Source: JAZFSZ01 sp036446455 (lineage in GTDB: Bacteria > Pseudomonadota > Gammaproteobacteria > Acidiferrobacterales > JAJDNE01). Taken from it: 64,000 nt of DNA. The position numbers and the translations under genes were made by a program. The stretch is from NCBI GenBank assembly GCA_036446455.1, contig JAZFSZ010000115.1, positions 1 to 64,000 on the forward strand. Direction: 5' to 3'. This document shows positions 18,868 through 28,116 of this stretch, one piece after another (position 1 is the stretch's first letter; the number at the start of each line of letters is the position of its first letter). The notes below the pieces were generated by a model. It was not told where the DNA came from, ran no database searches, and was given only the letters and a program-made list of their open reading frames with translations.

Positions 18868-21800
18868 ATGGATTCTAGTTTCAAATTGTTCCGCTGTCGA
18901 AGCGTACCGTTTTCTGTATTGATTTTGCTTTTCGTCGTGGTGCTGCATCCAGCCGTGGCAATGGCCGAGATAGCATTTATTCGGTCCGTTGATGATGGCG
19001 GTAAAGCAAAATATTTCAGGAAAATAAGCGGTCTTGCTCTGAACAAGGGCGATTCCGTGATCATCGCCGATGGTGGCACAGGCCGGCTGGTGACATTTAC
19101 CGGCACTCGCCCAAAGGCATTATCGATAAGTGGCAAAGACAAACCCCTCAAGAACAAGAGCCTGGGCGGGCTGGCTATGACCGTCAAGGGAATGCTGCTG
19201 CTGGTCGCCAGTGGCGACAATCGAATTGTTGTGCTCGATAAAAAGCGAGCAGTAAAACTCATCATTGGTGGTTCCGGGGGGGCAGGAGAACTGAGTTCAC
19301 CCGCTGCTATCGCCTATTCGGACAATGAGCGGTTCTATGTCGCTGACAAGGGACATAATCGTGTCGCCGTGTTTGGCCGTGATGGCGTGTTTCTTTACGC
19401 CTTTGGTGATCGTGGCAAGGACAGCCAGCGCCTGAGCCGCCCCACACATATCGGTGTGGATATAGAAGAACAAATCTATGTTCTGGAACGCGCCGATGGC
19501 GGGCGTGTCAGCGTGTTTGATCGCAGAGGCAACTTGCTGGGCCAGGTTAGCGCAAAAAAATTTAGAGATGGTGTATCACGTAGTACCAATTTTACCGCCA
19601 TGACCGTAAACAGTGCGGGCCAGCTGTTTGTTGCCGATAGTGGCAATGGCAAACTGATCGAGCTCGACTGGAAAAACGGCAAAGTCGTTTCGTCTTTTGG
19701 AAGTCGTGGCAAAGGTAGAGGGCAATTCAGGAAAATCAGCGCGTTGGCATTGTCAGAGGATGGTCGACTGGCGATCGGTGACGACGGCAATCACAAGGTG
19801 GAAGTGTATCAGCTGACCCGGGTCGACAAGGATGAAGCCGAACGCGTAAAACTGCCCAACGTATCGCGCGGCCGGTTTCATCGCGCCGATTGCACTCGCG
19901 CCTATGCCATGCCGGGCGGTGACATACTGTGTGTGCACAAAGACAAGAAGAAAGTCAGTCGTCTGGACAGCAATGGAAAGCTCAAGTTAGCGTTTGCGGC
20001 GACATTCAGGAAGCCGGTGGCGGCTGCATTTGATGATAAATCTGTCGTGGTGCTCGATGACCGATCGTTCAGGGTTTTTACGCACCAGGGAAAATTACGT
20101 TTCACTGCCGGGCGTAGCGGTTCGCGTGATGGCCAGTTCCGCAGCCCGCAGTCCGTGGCCATACGCGGTGGCCGCATCTATGTGGCCGATACCGGTAATC
20201 GTCGTATACAGGTATTTTCACGTGATGGCGTATTCCTGAGCAAGGTGGAAAATACAGCAGGTGCACCGCCGTTATTTCGCAGACCCATTGCTGTCACCGT
20301 GGATTCTCAAGGCAATTTCTATGTGGCCGATGAGGAACTCAACAAGGTCAAAATATTTTCGGCCAGAAACAAACTGAAATACGAACTGGGTGGCGATGAA
20401 AAATCAACGGAACGTTTCACCCGACTTCGTGATATCTCAGTGGATGGTGACGACAATCTCTATGTGCTGGGCGCCATACCGGGCAATGCCCAGACCATAC
20501 GTGTATACAGCGGGCCCGGACTCATTTTCCGCTTTGGAGCCGTTTCCAATAGCGGTGCCGGCACAGCAGATCCACAAAGTTTATCGGTGGTCTCCGCCCG
20601 TAAAACCACTGTCAGTGTTTACGACGCCAGGCGAAAGGGCCTGATCGATTTCCGTTTCCTGCAAGTACCGGCGCGGGTCGGTGGCGTGGTGGTCGAGGGC
20701 GGGCTGGAACAGACCCGTATCAGCTGGCAGTCGGTTCCCGGTAGTTATATCGCCAAATACGCCATTTATGGCGCCACCAGCGGGGCCGGGCCGTTTAAAC
20801 GTATTCGTACCAGTAAACATACCGAGACCACCATCAAGCACAACAGTGGTCAGCGCTATAGCCATTTTCGTGTTAGCGCAATTAGCGGTTTCGATGTCGA
20901 GGGGCTGGCAGCCAGAGCACAAAAAGATCTGTTTCAGGTGGGATACGCGAGCTTTGTCGATAAACAATATGATCAGGCCATCAAGGTATTTGCCGAGACG
21001 CTGGAGACCAACCCCGACCATGCTTTTGCCATGGAATACGCTGGCCGCGCACTAGTTGCACTGGGGCGTTACCAGGAGTCGATACATTATTTTACTGAAC
21101 TGGCCCAGCACAAAGGTTTTGAGTTGCGAGCCATTCGTTTGCATGCCGACGCGCTATTTCGTGCCAAGGAGTTTATTCAGGCCCGAGCGGTGTTGGATCG
21201 GGCGTTCGCGCACAAATATAGTTCAACAGAAGCTTACATTCTTTGTGGTGAGTTGAGCCTGAAGATGGGTGATGCCATCGGTGCCGTCAACTGTCTGGAA
21301 AAAGCGTTGAAGCGCGACGCCAACAATGTCACTGCCCACTTTCTTCTGGGGCGGGCCTACGTGCATGTCGGCGTGGTGGCAAAAGGTCTGGCGGAATATG
21401 ACACTGCTGTAAAACTGGATCCCCGGAATGCCGATGTCTGGGTACAAAGCGGGCTGGCGTTTCAATCACTCAAACGGCACAAGGATGCCATTACCCGATT
21501 CAACAAAGCGCTGGCTATCGACCGCCTGAATGCCGCTGCCCGCCAGGGTGTGGCCGAAAGCTATCTGGCCACCAGAAGGTATAACAAGGCACGCAGCATT
21601 GCGTTGTCGATGGCAGGCGATCCCAATCAGGAGGCGGCAGGCCACTACCTGATTGGTGTTATCGCCATGGCCAAGGGCCAGAAAAACGAGGCCTTGCTTG
21701 CACTTAGCAAGGCCGGCCGTGCCAACCCGGATAGCGCCAGAATCTGGCTGGCCCTGGCTGACGTTTATAGAAAAATCGGTGACGTCGCCAAGAGGGCGGA

Positions 21801-23865
21801 TAGCCTGAAAAAAGCAGCCAAAGCAGAACCGGGGTCGTTTCAGACGCACTACCGTTTAGGCAGGCTGCAATTTCAGCGTGGGGATAACGAGGCGGCAATC
21901 GCAAGTCTTGAGCGTGCTGTCAGCCTTGAGCCCGGTAACTTCGAAACACGCTTCATGTTGGCAAAAATCCAGTTTGATGATGAGCACTACCAACACGCCG
22001 GTCGCCATGCCAGGGAAGCGGCGAGGCTGAAACCGAAAAAATCCGGCCCCTTGATGTTGCTGGCTGACATTGCCAATAAGCAGGGTAAAAACGGCGAGGC
22101 AATTGATCATCTCAAGTCAGCGATCAAGCTCAAGAAGACATCATCGCTGCTGCACACGAAGCTTGGCCGCATTTACTTCGAAAACAATATATTCGATCTG
22201 GCGCAAAAGGAGTTCGAGCGTGCCGCCCTGCTGGCACCGAGAAAGGCAGATCCCAAAGTTTTGCTCGGCCAACTCTATCTGGAGAAACACGAATTCGATG
22301 CGGCGATCAGGGTATTGAGTCAGGCGGTCAAGCTTGATCCCAGTGCTGACAACAAGCTTTTGCGTAACACCGCTTATGCAGAAAAGAAAAAGTCACTGCA
22401 GTTCAAGGGCAATGCACCGCGCATCGTGATGGAGCAGCTGCGATTGCAACAGGTATTTTCGTCTGCCTACAAGCAATATGCCAATTCACCGGTGGGCACG
22501 GTCAAGGTGCGCAACATCAGTGGCGGTGACTACCAGAACCTGAGTCTTTCGTTTTATGTCAAGGGATACATGGATTTTCCGACGACGAAGGATATTGCCG
22601 TACTCAAGGCGAATAGCGTTCAGGAGTTGCCGTTGTTGGCTTCGTTTAATAACAAGGTGCTTGAAATTGACGAAGATACCGGTGTGCAGGTACAGCTCAA
22701 GCTGTCGTTTTTCCGTGATGGCAAGCGCGATTCCATTGAACTGACACAGCCGATGACCATTTACGGCAAGAACGCCATCGTGTGGTTGCGGTCAAACATG
22801 GTCGGTTCCTTTGTGACACCAAAGGATGACGTGTTGCATAACTTCATACGTAAGGGCATCAACGAAAACAGGCCGGATAATGGTCCCTTAAACCAGAACC
22901 TGGTGTCGGCCATGACCCTGTTCAATCTGTTGTCCACTCACGGTCTGCGCTACCAGGTGGACCCAAACAGTCCCTATTCCAGACTGAAAACCAGGCAAGT
23001 GGACTACGTACAGTTTCCTCGTGAAACGCTGCGGCTAAAAAGCGGTGACTGCGATGACTTGTCGGTACTCTATAGCGCCGGTCTTGAAAATCTCGGTATT
23101 GAAACCGCGTTTATCGATGTGCCCGGCCACCTGTTTCTGATGTTTAACACCGGCCTGCCTGTGGACAAGCGCGATGCCATCAGTTTGCAGCAGGATCTGC
23201 TGGTCGAGCACAATGACACCATCTGGATACCGGTGGAGGCGACCATGATTTCGACCTCTTTTTCCGAGGCCTGGGCTGAAGGCGCAAGGAAATTCAAAAC
23301 ATGGCAGAAAAAAAAGCAGCTGAAGATCATATCAACGCGGCAAGCATGGGCCGACTATCAGCCGGTTACCTTGTCACCCGCCGACTATACTATAGAGGTA
23401 CCGGCGAAGACGCAGGTGAGCCAGAAAGTCCATCGAGAGCTTGTGCGGTTGACTACCAAGAGTCTTGATCGACTGGTGACGCCATATCGGGCCATGGCCC
23501 GAAGTCAGGCCGATGACACCGAGGCACTGATGCAAATCGCCATCATTTATGCCAAATACGGTCTGTACGGAGAAGCGATCGAGGAACTGGATGCAATCCT
23601 GAAGCGGGAGCCAAGACACAGTGCCGCCTACAACAACCGCGGCAATATCTACCTGGTACGCGAACAGTACGAGCGTGCGCTGGATGCCTATCGCTATGCC
23701 GAGAAACTTGACCCCACCGACGGCGGCATCAAAATCAATCTGGCGATGGCGTATTACAAAATTGGGAAGATTCATGAAGCGTCGGCCAAGTATCACGAGG
23801 CAACCCTGGCCGACAAGGCCATCGCCAGGGAATACGCCACCTTTGGTCAACTGCTAGCGAACTAG
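18868..23865 (+). CDS. Giant secreted NHL-repeat / TPR / transglutaminase-like protein
   Basis: 1665 residues, not a family I can name. A signal peptide (MDSSFKLFRCRSVPFSVLIL onward, cleavage after AMA near residue 34) leads to two sets of NHL propeller repeats (about 35-610, e.g. YVADTGNRRIQVF and YVADKGHNRVAVF), a fibronectin-III-like module (610-695), a long TPR array (695-1165), a beta-rich linker, a transglutaminase-like domain (about 1320-1480; Cys-1395 in SGDCDDLSVLYSAGL, His-1421 in VPGHLFLMF, acidic Glu-1457 in WIPVEATM) and final TPRs (1540-1665). The ATG at 18868 is preferred for its GGGATGG ribosome site and clean signal peptide. ATGs at 18832 and 18859 are possible. Probably a periplasmic or surface scaffold. 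The next gene encodes a small TPR protein. Confidence 0.82.
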   Translation: MDSSFKLFRCRSVPFSVLILLFVVVLHPAVAMAEIAFIRSVDDGGKAKYFRKISGLALNKGDSVIIADGGTGRLVTFTGTRPKALSISGKDKPLKNKSLGGLAMTVKGMLLLVASGDNRIVVLDKKRAVKLIIGGSGGAGELSSPAAIAYSDNERFYVADKGHNRVAVFGRDGVFLYAFGDRGKDSQRLSRPTHIGVDIEEQIYVLERADGGRVSVFDRRGNLLGQVSAKKFRDGVSRSTNFTAMTVNSAGQLFVADSGNGKLIELDWKNGKVVSSFGSRGKGRGQFRKISALALSEDGRLAIGDDGNHKVEVYQLTRVDKDEAERVKLPNVSRGRFHRADCTRAYAMPGGDILCVHKDKKKVSRLDSNGKLKLAFAATFRKPVAAAFDDKSVVVLDDRSFRVFTHQGKLRFTAGRSGSRDGQFRSPQSVAIRGGRIYVADTGNRRIQVFSRDGVFLSKVENTAGAPPLFRRPIAVTVDSQGNFYVADEELNKVKIFSARNKLKYELGGDEKSTERFTRLRDISVDGDDNLYVLGAIPGNAQTIRVYSGPGLIFRFGAVSNSGAGTADPQSLSVVSARKTTVSVYDARRKGLIDFRFLQVPARVGGVVVEGGLEQTRISWQSVPGSYIAKYAIYGATSGAGPFKRIRTSKHTETTIKHNSGQRYSHFRVSAISGFDVEGLAARAQKDLFQVGYASFVDKQYDQAIKVFAETLETNPDHAFAMEYAGRALVALGRYQESIHYFTELAQHKGFELRAIRLHADALFRAKEFIQARAVLDRAFAHKYSSTEAYILCGELSLKMGDAIGAVNCLEKALKRDANNVTAHFLLGRAYVHVGVVAKGLAEYDTAVKLDPRNADVWVQSGLAFQSLKRHKDAITRFNKALAIDRLNAAARQGVAESYLATRRYNKARSIALSMAGDPNQEAAGHYLIGVIAMAKGQKNEALLALSKAGRANPDSARIWLALADVYRKIGDVAKRADSLKKAAKAEPGSFQTHYRLGRLQFQRGDNEAAIASLERAVSLEPGNFETRFMLAKIQFDDEHYQHAGRHAREAARLKPKKSGPLMLLADIANKQGKNGEAIDHLKSAIKLKKTSSLLHTKLGRIYFENNIFDLAQKEFERAALLAPRKADPKVLLGQLYLEKHEFDAAIRVLSQAVKLDPSADNKLLRNTAYAEKKKSLQFKGNAPRIVMEQLRLQQVFSSAYKQYANSPVGTVKVRNISGGDYQNLSLSFYVKGYMDFPTTKDIAVLKANSVQELPLLASFNNKVLEIDEDTGVQVQLKLSFFRDGKRDSIELTQPMTIYGKNAIVWLRSNMVGSFVTPKDDVLHNFIRKGINENRPDNGPLNQNLVSAMTLFNLLSTHGLRYQVDPNSPYSRLKTRQVDYVQFPRETLRLKSGDCDDLSVLYSAGLENLGIETAFIDVPGHLFLMFNTGLPVDKRDAISLQQDLLVEHNDTIWIPVEATMISTSFSEAWAEGARKFKTWQKKKQLKIISTRQAWADYQPVTLSPADYTIEVPAKTQVSQKVHRELVRLTTKSLDRLVTPYRAMARSQADDTEALMQIAIIYAKYGLYGEAIEELDAILKREPRHSAAYNNRGNIYLVREQYERALDAYRYAEKLDPTDGGIKINLAMAYYKIGKIHEASAKYHEATLADKAIAREYATFGQLLAN

Positions 23866-23900
23866 TGGTAGTTGTAAGGCTCGATAAAAAAGGAGGAAAT

Positions 23901-24464
23901 ATGAAAATTATCTGGGTTGCATTGCTTGTGGTTATCATGCCCCTGGCACAGACGGTTGCGGCGGAAAAATCGGGGGGAGAAGAATCGGGTGTGGTCATCC
24001 AGAAAGTTAAAAGTACTGGATCCTTTGAAGATGTGCTGCGAGAAATGTGGGGAAGGTTGCGGTCGATGGTGCCAAAGATGGCATCAGATTCGCATGTAAG
24101 ACGGACACAGATTGCTGGCGTTCGTGGTGCCGAGAGTACGGGTACCCTGCTCAAACCCTACTGGAAAGGAGACCGCACCCAGGATCTAGACTATCTCAAG
24201 GAGTTGGCGGTGTACCACGAGGTGCAGCAGCAGGCCGACAGCGGTGACTTCAGCGCCGCGGTCAACGGTTTCAATCGCTTCATCAAGGTTTACCCGCAGA
24301 GTCGATTGCGCGCCAATGCGCAGTTCGGTCTCGGTCTGGCATATGTCGGGGTTGGCGCCAGACAAAAAAGTATTATTGCGCTGAACCAGTTTATTAAAGC
24401 CTATCCCAAACACCCGTTGAGTGCAGATGCCCTGGAAATGCTGTTGGTACTGGATAAAAGCTAG
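23901..24464 (+). CDS. Secreted TPR protein, YbgF/CpoB-like C-terminus
   Basis: 187 residues with a signal peptide (cleavage near VAA-EK, residue 21) and two to three C-terminal tetratricopeptide-like repeats (about 100-187: FSAAVNGFNRFIKVYPQSRL and SIIALNQFIKAYPKHPL). The FxxFIKxYPxS pattern resembles the periplasmic Tol-Pal partner YbgF/CpoB, but the N-terminal coiled coil of that family is absent and there is no lipobox. A strong AGGAGGA precedes the ATG. It starts 35 bases after the giant NHL/TPR gene and is very likely co-transcribed, suggesting the two work together. Function unknown. Confidence 0.75.
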   Translation: MKIIWVALLVVIMPLAQTVAAEKSGGEESGVVIQKVKSTGSFEDVLREMWGRLRSMVPKMASDSHVRRTQIAGVRGAESTGTLLKPYWKGDRTQDLDYLKELAVYHEVQQQADSGDFSAAVNGFNRFIKVYPQSRLRANAQFGLGLAYVGVGARQKSIIALNQFIKAYPKHPLSADALEMLLVLDKS

Positions 24465-24496
24465 AAGTTGAAACTGACTACGATGGTCCTGGCCGA

Positions 24497-25132
24497 CTAG
24501 GCGACGTTGCTGCCAAGAAGTTTTTCCACGTCCCTTGTGCTGGCTCTGGGCATCGACCTGCCATCAATCGGGCTTAATGGTTTTTCATGAAAACCGGACG
24601 GGGTAAAAATAAGCAGTTCAATCGAGATGTTTTCTGCCGTAAAAACATAGCCGGGCATTTCTTCGTGGCGATTACTGCCGTAGCGTAGGCGACGGCTGGT
24701 AGTCTCATACGGAATATTGTTATCCATCAGCTTTGCCGCCACGTGTTCCGGTGTATCGGCGCACAAGTGCAGCTGTATTTCACTGTTTTCTGTGACGGTG
24801 CCGCGCAATAACGCACCCACCAGCTTCGGCCGGAAATCCGCGAGAAAGTTCATTGCTTTCAAGGCCACCCGGCGTCGTGTGGCCACGCGCTGAGACAATG
24901 ACGTTGGTTGAAAGATATTCAGGTACTCGCGCAGGGCGTGTTCAATCTCATCATTGGATGGAAGATGTTGGCGGTTGTGAATACTGAGCCGATCTGCGGC
25001 TTTCTGTTTTGCCAGCTGGTAATCATTAGTCCCTTCGGTAGCGAGAATTCGGGCGGCTTCGGTAGCGATATGTGATCGCGCGTGGCTGTTCGCACGACTG
25101 TTGTTGCCTGCCGGTTGTCGCCTCCGATCCAT
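24497..25132 (-). CDS. Conserved-looking protein of unknown function downstream of ponA
   Basis: 211 residues, soluble, no signal peptide or membrane helix. The N-terminal half is helical and charged. It contains YQLAKQKAADRLSIHNRQHL and an arginine-rich stretch, SQRVATRRRVALKAMNFLADF. The C-terminal half alternates strands and helices (IQLHLCADTPEHVAAKLMD, ISIELLIFTPSGFHEKPL), faintly like a nucleotidyltransferase-type fold, though I see no catalytic GS-DxD motif. The ATG lies two bases after the ponA stop, so expression is probably coupled to penicillin-binding protein 1A. I do not assign a function. Confidence 0.7.
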   Translation of the reverse strand: MDRRRQPAGNNSRANSHARSHIATEAARILATEGTNDYQLAKQKAADRLSIHNRQHLPSNDEIEHALREYLNIFQPTSLSQRVATRRRVALKAMNFLADFRPKLVGALLRGTVTENSEIQLHLCADTPEHVAAKLMDNNIPYETTSRRLRYGSNRHEEMPGYVFTAENISIELLIFTPSGFHEKPLSPIDGRSMPRASTRDVEKLLGSNVA

Positions 25133-25134
25133 TG

Positions 25135-27918
25135 TTAAAACAGGCCTTCCAGACCCTGGTCCGGTTTGGGCCTGGTGTCGTCCTCGCCATCACCGGTCGA
25201 TTTGCCAGTTTGCATAACCGCCCCTTTGGGTTCGGTGCCGGCGATAAAATACTCTTTGATGGGTTCGGGCTTGTCTATTTTATCCGGTTGCAGGGAGCCG
25301 TTGGCGTCCGTGGTGTCAGCCGACTCTGTAACTGCATCGGTCGACTCATCAGTGGTTTCTTCCTCAGACATGGCCTCAATTGCATCCTCGTCGGGTACCG
25401 GACCGACGTAATTTCCGGTTTCCGCATCGATCATGACAGAGACTATACCGTCAGGTTGATCCAGCGAGGTTTCGTCAATACCCTTCAGCGCCACACGCAT
25501 GAAATCGATCCAGATCGGTAGCGCTGCCTTGGCGCCGGATTCATGGCGACCGAGTGGCGCTGGCTGATCGAAACCGACCCAGGCCGTGGTGACAACATTA
25601 CCGTTGAAACCGGAGAACCAGGCGTCACGAAACTCGTTCGTGGTACCGGTTTTGCCGGCGAGGTCATTGCGTTTCAGCGCCAGTGCGCGGCGACCGGTAC
25701 CGAACTTCACCACATCGCGCATGATAGATGTCATGATGAAAGCGTTTTCCGGTGAGATAACACGTGGTGCGTATCGCGGTCGGACCTCCTCGGGCTCACC
25801 GGCAGACCCTTGTTCCACCCCGGGCATCGTTGCCACCGGTTCGATCGGGGTGGCCAGTAACGATTCATCGGGTTTGATTGGATCGGCAGTGGGTCTATCT
25901 TTCCTGCCGGCCAGCGGCTGTTTTTCATTGATCGAATCAACCGGGTCCCGGTGAGGCGCTTCTGTTTCTGGGCAGGCGGGACAAACACGTGTCGGGTTGG
26001 CCAGCTCCAGTATATTTCCTTCCGCATCTTCCACGCGGGTAATGAAATAGGGTTCGACGCGGTAACCGCCACTGGCAAACACGGAAAACGCCGATACGAC
26101 TTCCAGTGGCGTGAAAGAGGCGCTGCCCAGCGCCAGCGAAAGATTATTCGGAATTTTTTCCCTGCTGAATCCAAATCGTTGCAAATAGGAGACGGCATAG
26201 TTGGCCCCGATGGCACGCAGCAATCTTACCGATACCAGGTTCACGGATTTGGTCAGAGCAAGACGCAGTCGCGTTGGCCCATAGAATTTGCCGCTGTAAT
26301 TCTCCGGTTTCCATTCCCCTTCCAGGTTCTTGTCTTCGATGACGATGGGTGCGCCACTAACGGTGCTGGCGGCGGTATATCCCTTGGCAATGGCGGCCGA
26401 GTAAATAAAAGGCTTGATATTGGATCCAGGTTGACGGTCCGCCTGGGTGATGCGGTTGAACTTGCTCTGGTTGAAATCGAAGCCTCCGGTCAGCGCCAGA
26501 ATGGCGCCATCCTGGGGGCGAATCGAAACCAGGGCGCCGGCTACCTCCGGTATTTGTACCAGTTTCCAGCCAATTTCTGGTTGGTATTCAACATAAACCA
26601 CATCGCCCGGCCGTAATATATCGCGCGCTTTCTTTGGCGGACGCCCCTGGTAATCACGGGTGCGAAAACGCTTGGCCCATTTCAGGCCTTCCCAGCCCAA
26701 TTCCACGACATAGCCGTCCTGGGTGTAGGCGGCGGCATTGTGTTCACCAGTGACGAGAATAACAGCCGGGGAGAGTCCACCCACCGAGCGGTAATCCTTC
26801 AATGTTTCATCCAGAAAATCCTTATCGAGGATCTTGGCGAGTTTGACCCTCTGCACAGCACCGCGATAACCGTGGCGCTCGTCGTAGGCGAGCAAGCCTT
26901 TGTGCACTGCGCGGTTTGCGGCATTCTGGTTTTCAGCAACGATGGTTGTGTACACATGAAAACCGCCAGCGTAAGTCTTCTCGGCGTAGGTCTTGTACAT
27001 GTACTGGCGAACCATTTCGGCAACATAGGGGGCTTTGACGTCATATTCAAAGCGATGTTTGCTTGCCGTGATGGGCGCGGCTTGTATCTCTTTCAGCAAT
27101 TCCCCGTTGATGTCCCCCAGTTTCGCCATGCGCGATAAAACATAGTTGCGGCGCTCAATGGCATTGTCGGGATTGCTGATGGGATTGTTGCGTGACGGTG
27201 CCTTGGGCAAAGCCGCCAGCATGGCCATTTCCTGCAACAATAATTCAGATAGTGATTTTCCGTAGTAGATTTGTGCCGCGGCGGCAAAACCGTAGGCACG
27301 ATGGCCGAGGAAAATCTTGTTTATATAAAGCTCGAGAATCTCATTCTTGGAAAGAGCGTATTCAATTTTGAACGCCAGCAAGACTTCCCGGAATTTTCGC
27401 GTCCAGGTCTTTTCCGGGCTGAGGAAAAAATTTCGCGCTACCTGCATGGTAATGGTACTGGCACCCTGTCGGCGGCCACCGGAACGCATATTGGCAATTA
27501 TGGCGCGGGCAACACCGCGAAAATCGACACCCCGGTGATGAAAAAAATTGGCGTCTTCAGCCGCTAGAATGGCATTTACCAGTTCTTTTGGCACATCGTC
27601 CATAATCACCGGGATGCGCCTTTCCTCACCAAATTCACCGAGCAGCCTGCCCTCAACGGAATATACCCGCATGGGCACATTCAGCCGTCCTTCTGCTATG
27701 TTTTCTATTGAAGGCAGGCCAGAAACGAGCACGATGACCATGATGAGTGCCATGAGCGTCCCCAGCGCACCCACGCCCATGAGGGCGTATAGAAGCAGCT
27801 GCTTGCGCGACATGCCGACAAAACCGTGTGCGGGATTTGGCGTTTGCTGGGGTGTGAGGGACGAATCGGTGTGCCCTGATGACCGGCGCCGACGCCAGTT
27901 GCCAAATAGCCTTTTCAT
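25135..27918 (-). CDS. mrcA: Penicillin-binding protein 1A (bifunctional transglycosylase/transpeptidase)
   Basis: Polymerises and cross-links peptidoglycan. One N-terminal membrane helix (LLLYALMGVGALGTLMALIM), a GT51 domain with EDANFFHHRGVD and the RQGASTITMQVARN motif, an OB-like insert, then a transpeptidase domain with PGSNIKPF (SxxK), TKSVNLVS (SxN) and LAGKTGTTNEF (KTG). All catalytic motifs are intact. I use the ATG at 27918 (927 residues); the frame extends to a TTG at 27960, but neither has an ideal ribosome site. A Cys pair, CPACPE, lies in a Pro/Glu-rich insert between SxN and KTG. Divergent from pilMNOPQ, the usual gammaproteobacterial arrangement (ponA). Confidence 0.94.
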   Translation of the reverse strand: MKRLFGNWRRRRSSGHTDSSLTPQQTPNPAHGFVGMSRKQLLLYALMGVGALGTLMALIMVIVLVSGLPSIENIAEGRLNVPMRVYSVEGRLLGEFGEERRIPVIMDDVPKELVNAILAAEDANFFHHRGVDFRGVARAIIANMRSGGRRQGASTITMQVARNFFLSPEKTWTRKFREVLLAFKIEYALSKNEILELYINKIFLGHRAYGFAAAAQIYYGKSLSELLLQEMAMLAALPKAPSRNNPISNPDNAIERRNYVLSRMAKLGDINGELLKEIQAAPITASKHRFEYDVKAPYVAEMVRQYMYKTYAEKTYAGGFHVYTTIVAENQNAANRAVHKGLLAYDERHGYRGAVQRVKLAKILDKDFLDETLKDYRSVGGLSPAVILVTGEHNAAAYTQDGYVVELGWEGLKWAKRFRTRDYQGRPPKKARDILRPGDVVYVEYQPEIGWKLVQIPEVAGALVSIRPQDGAILALTGGFDFNQSKFNRITQADRQPGSNIKPFIYSAAIAKGYTAASTVSGAPIVIEDKNLEGEWKPENYSGKFYGPTRLRLALTKSVNLVSVRLLRAIGANYAVSYLQRFGFSREKIPNNLSLALGSASFTPLEVVSAFSVFASGGYRVEPYFITRVEDAEGNILELANPTRVCPACPETEAPHRDPVDSINEKQPLAGRKDRPTADPIKPDESLLATPIEPVATMPGVEQGSAGEPEEVRPRYAPRVISPENAFIMTSIMRDVVKFGTGRRALALKRNDLAGKTGTTNEFRDAWFSGFNGNVVTTAWVGFDQPAPLGRHESGAKAALPIWIDFMRVALKGIDETSLDQPDGIVSVMIDAETGNYVGPVPDEDAIEAMSEEETTDESTDAVTESADTTDANGSLQPDKIDKPEPIKEYFIAGTEPKGAVMQTGKSTGDGEDDTRPKPDQGLEGLF

Positions 27919-28116
27919 GCGTAACAGGTGTTTTTCCTTAGGGCGGCCTGGGAGTGGCAAATCAGAGCCAATTCAGGCGCCCAAGTATAATGCGAAAGCC
28001 TCTGAAACTTAAAGCATATTTGGTTATTTGGTTTGTCATCGTCTATATTTGGAGGTAGTATTTCATCTATAGGTGCATGTATCTATCATAACTAATTGAT
28101 TTATAAGGAAGATCAA
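27919..28116. promoter_or_regulatory. Divergent ponA/pilM control region
   Basis: 198 bases between the two start codons. AGTATAAT at 27984-27991 holds TATAAT on the plus strand and TATACT on the minus strand, so it could serve either direction, but neither has a good -35. A second weak plus-strand pair is TTGGTT-N18-TATATT (28020-28049). AAGGA seven bases before the pilM GTG is the ribosome site. Confidence 0.35.

Noticed and set aside
23901..24464. Small TPR gene as Tol-Pal cpoB/ybgF
   Set aside because: No tol or pal genes are near and the trimerising coiled coil is missing; only the TPR part is similar.
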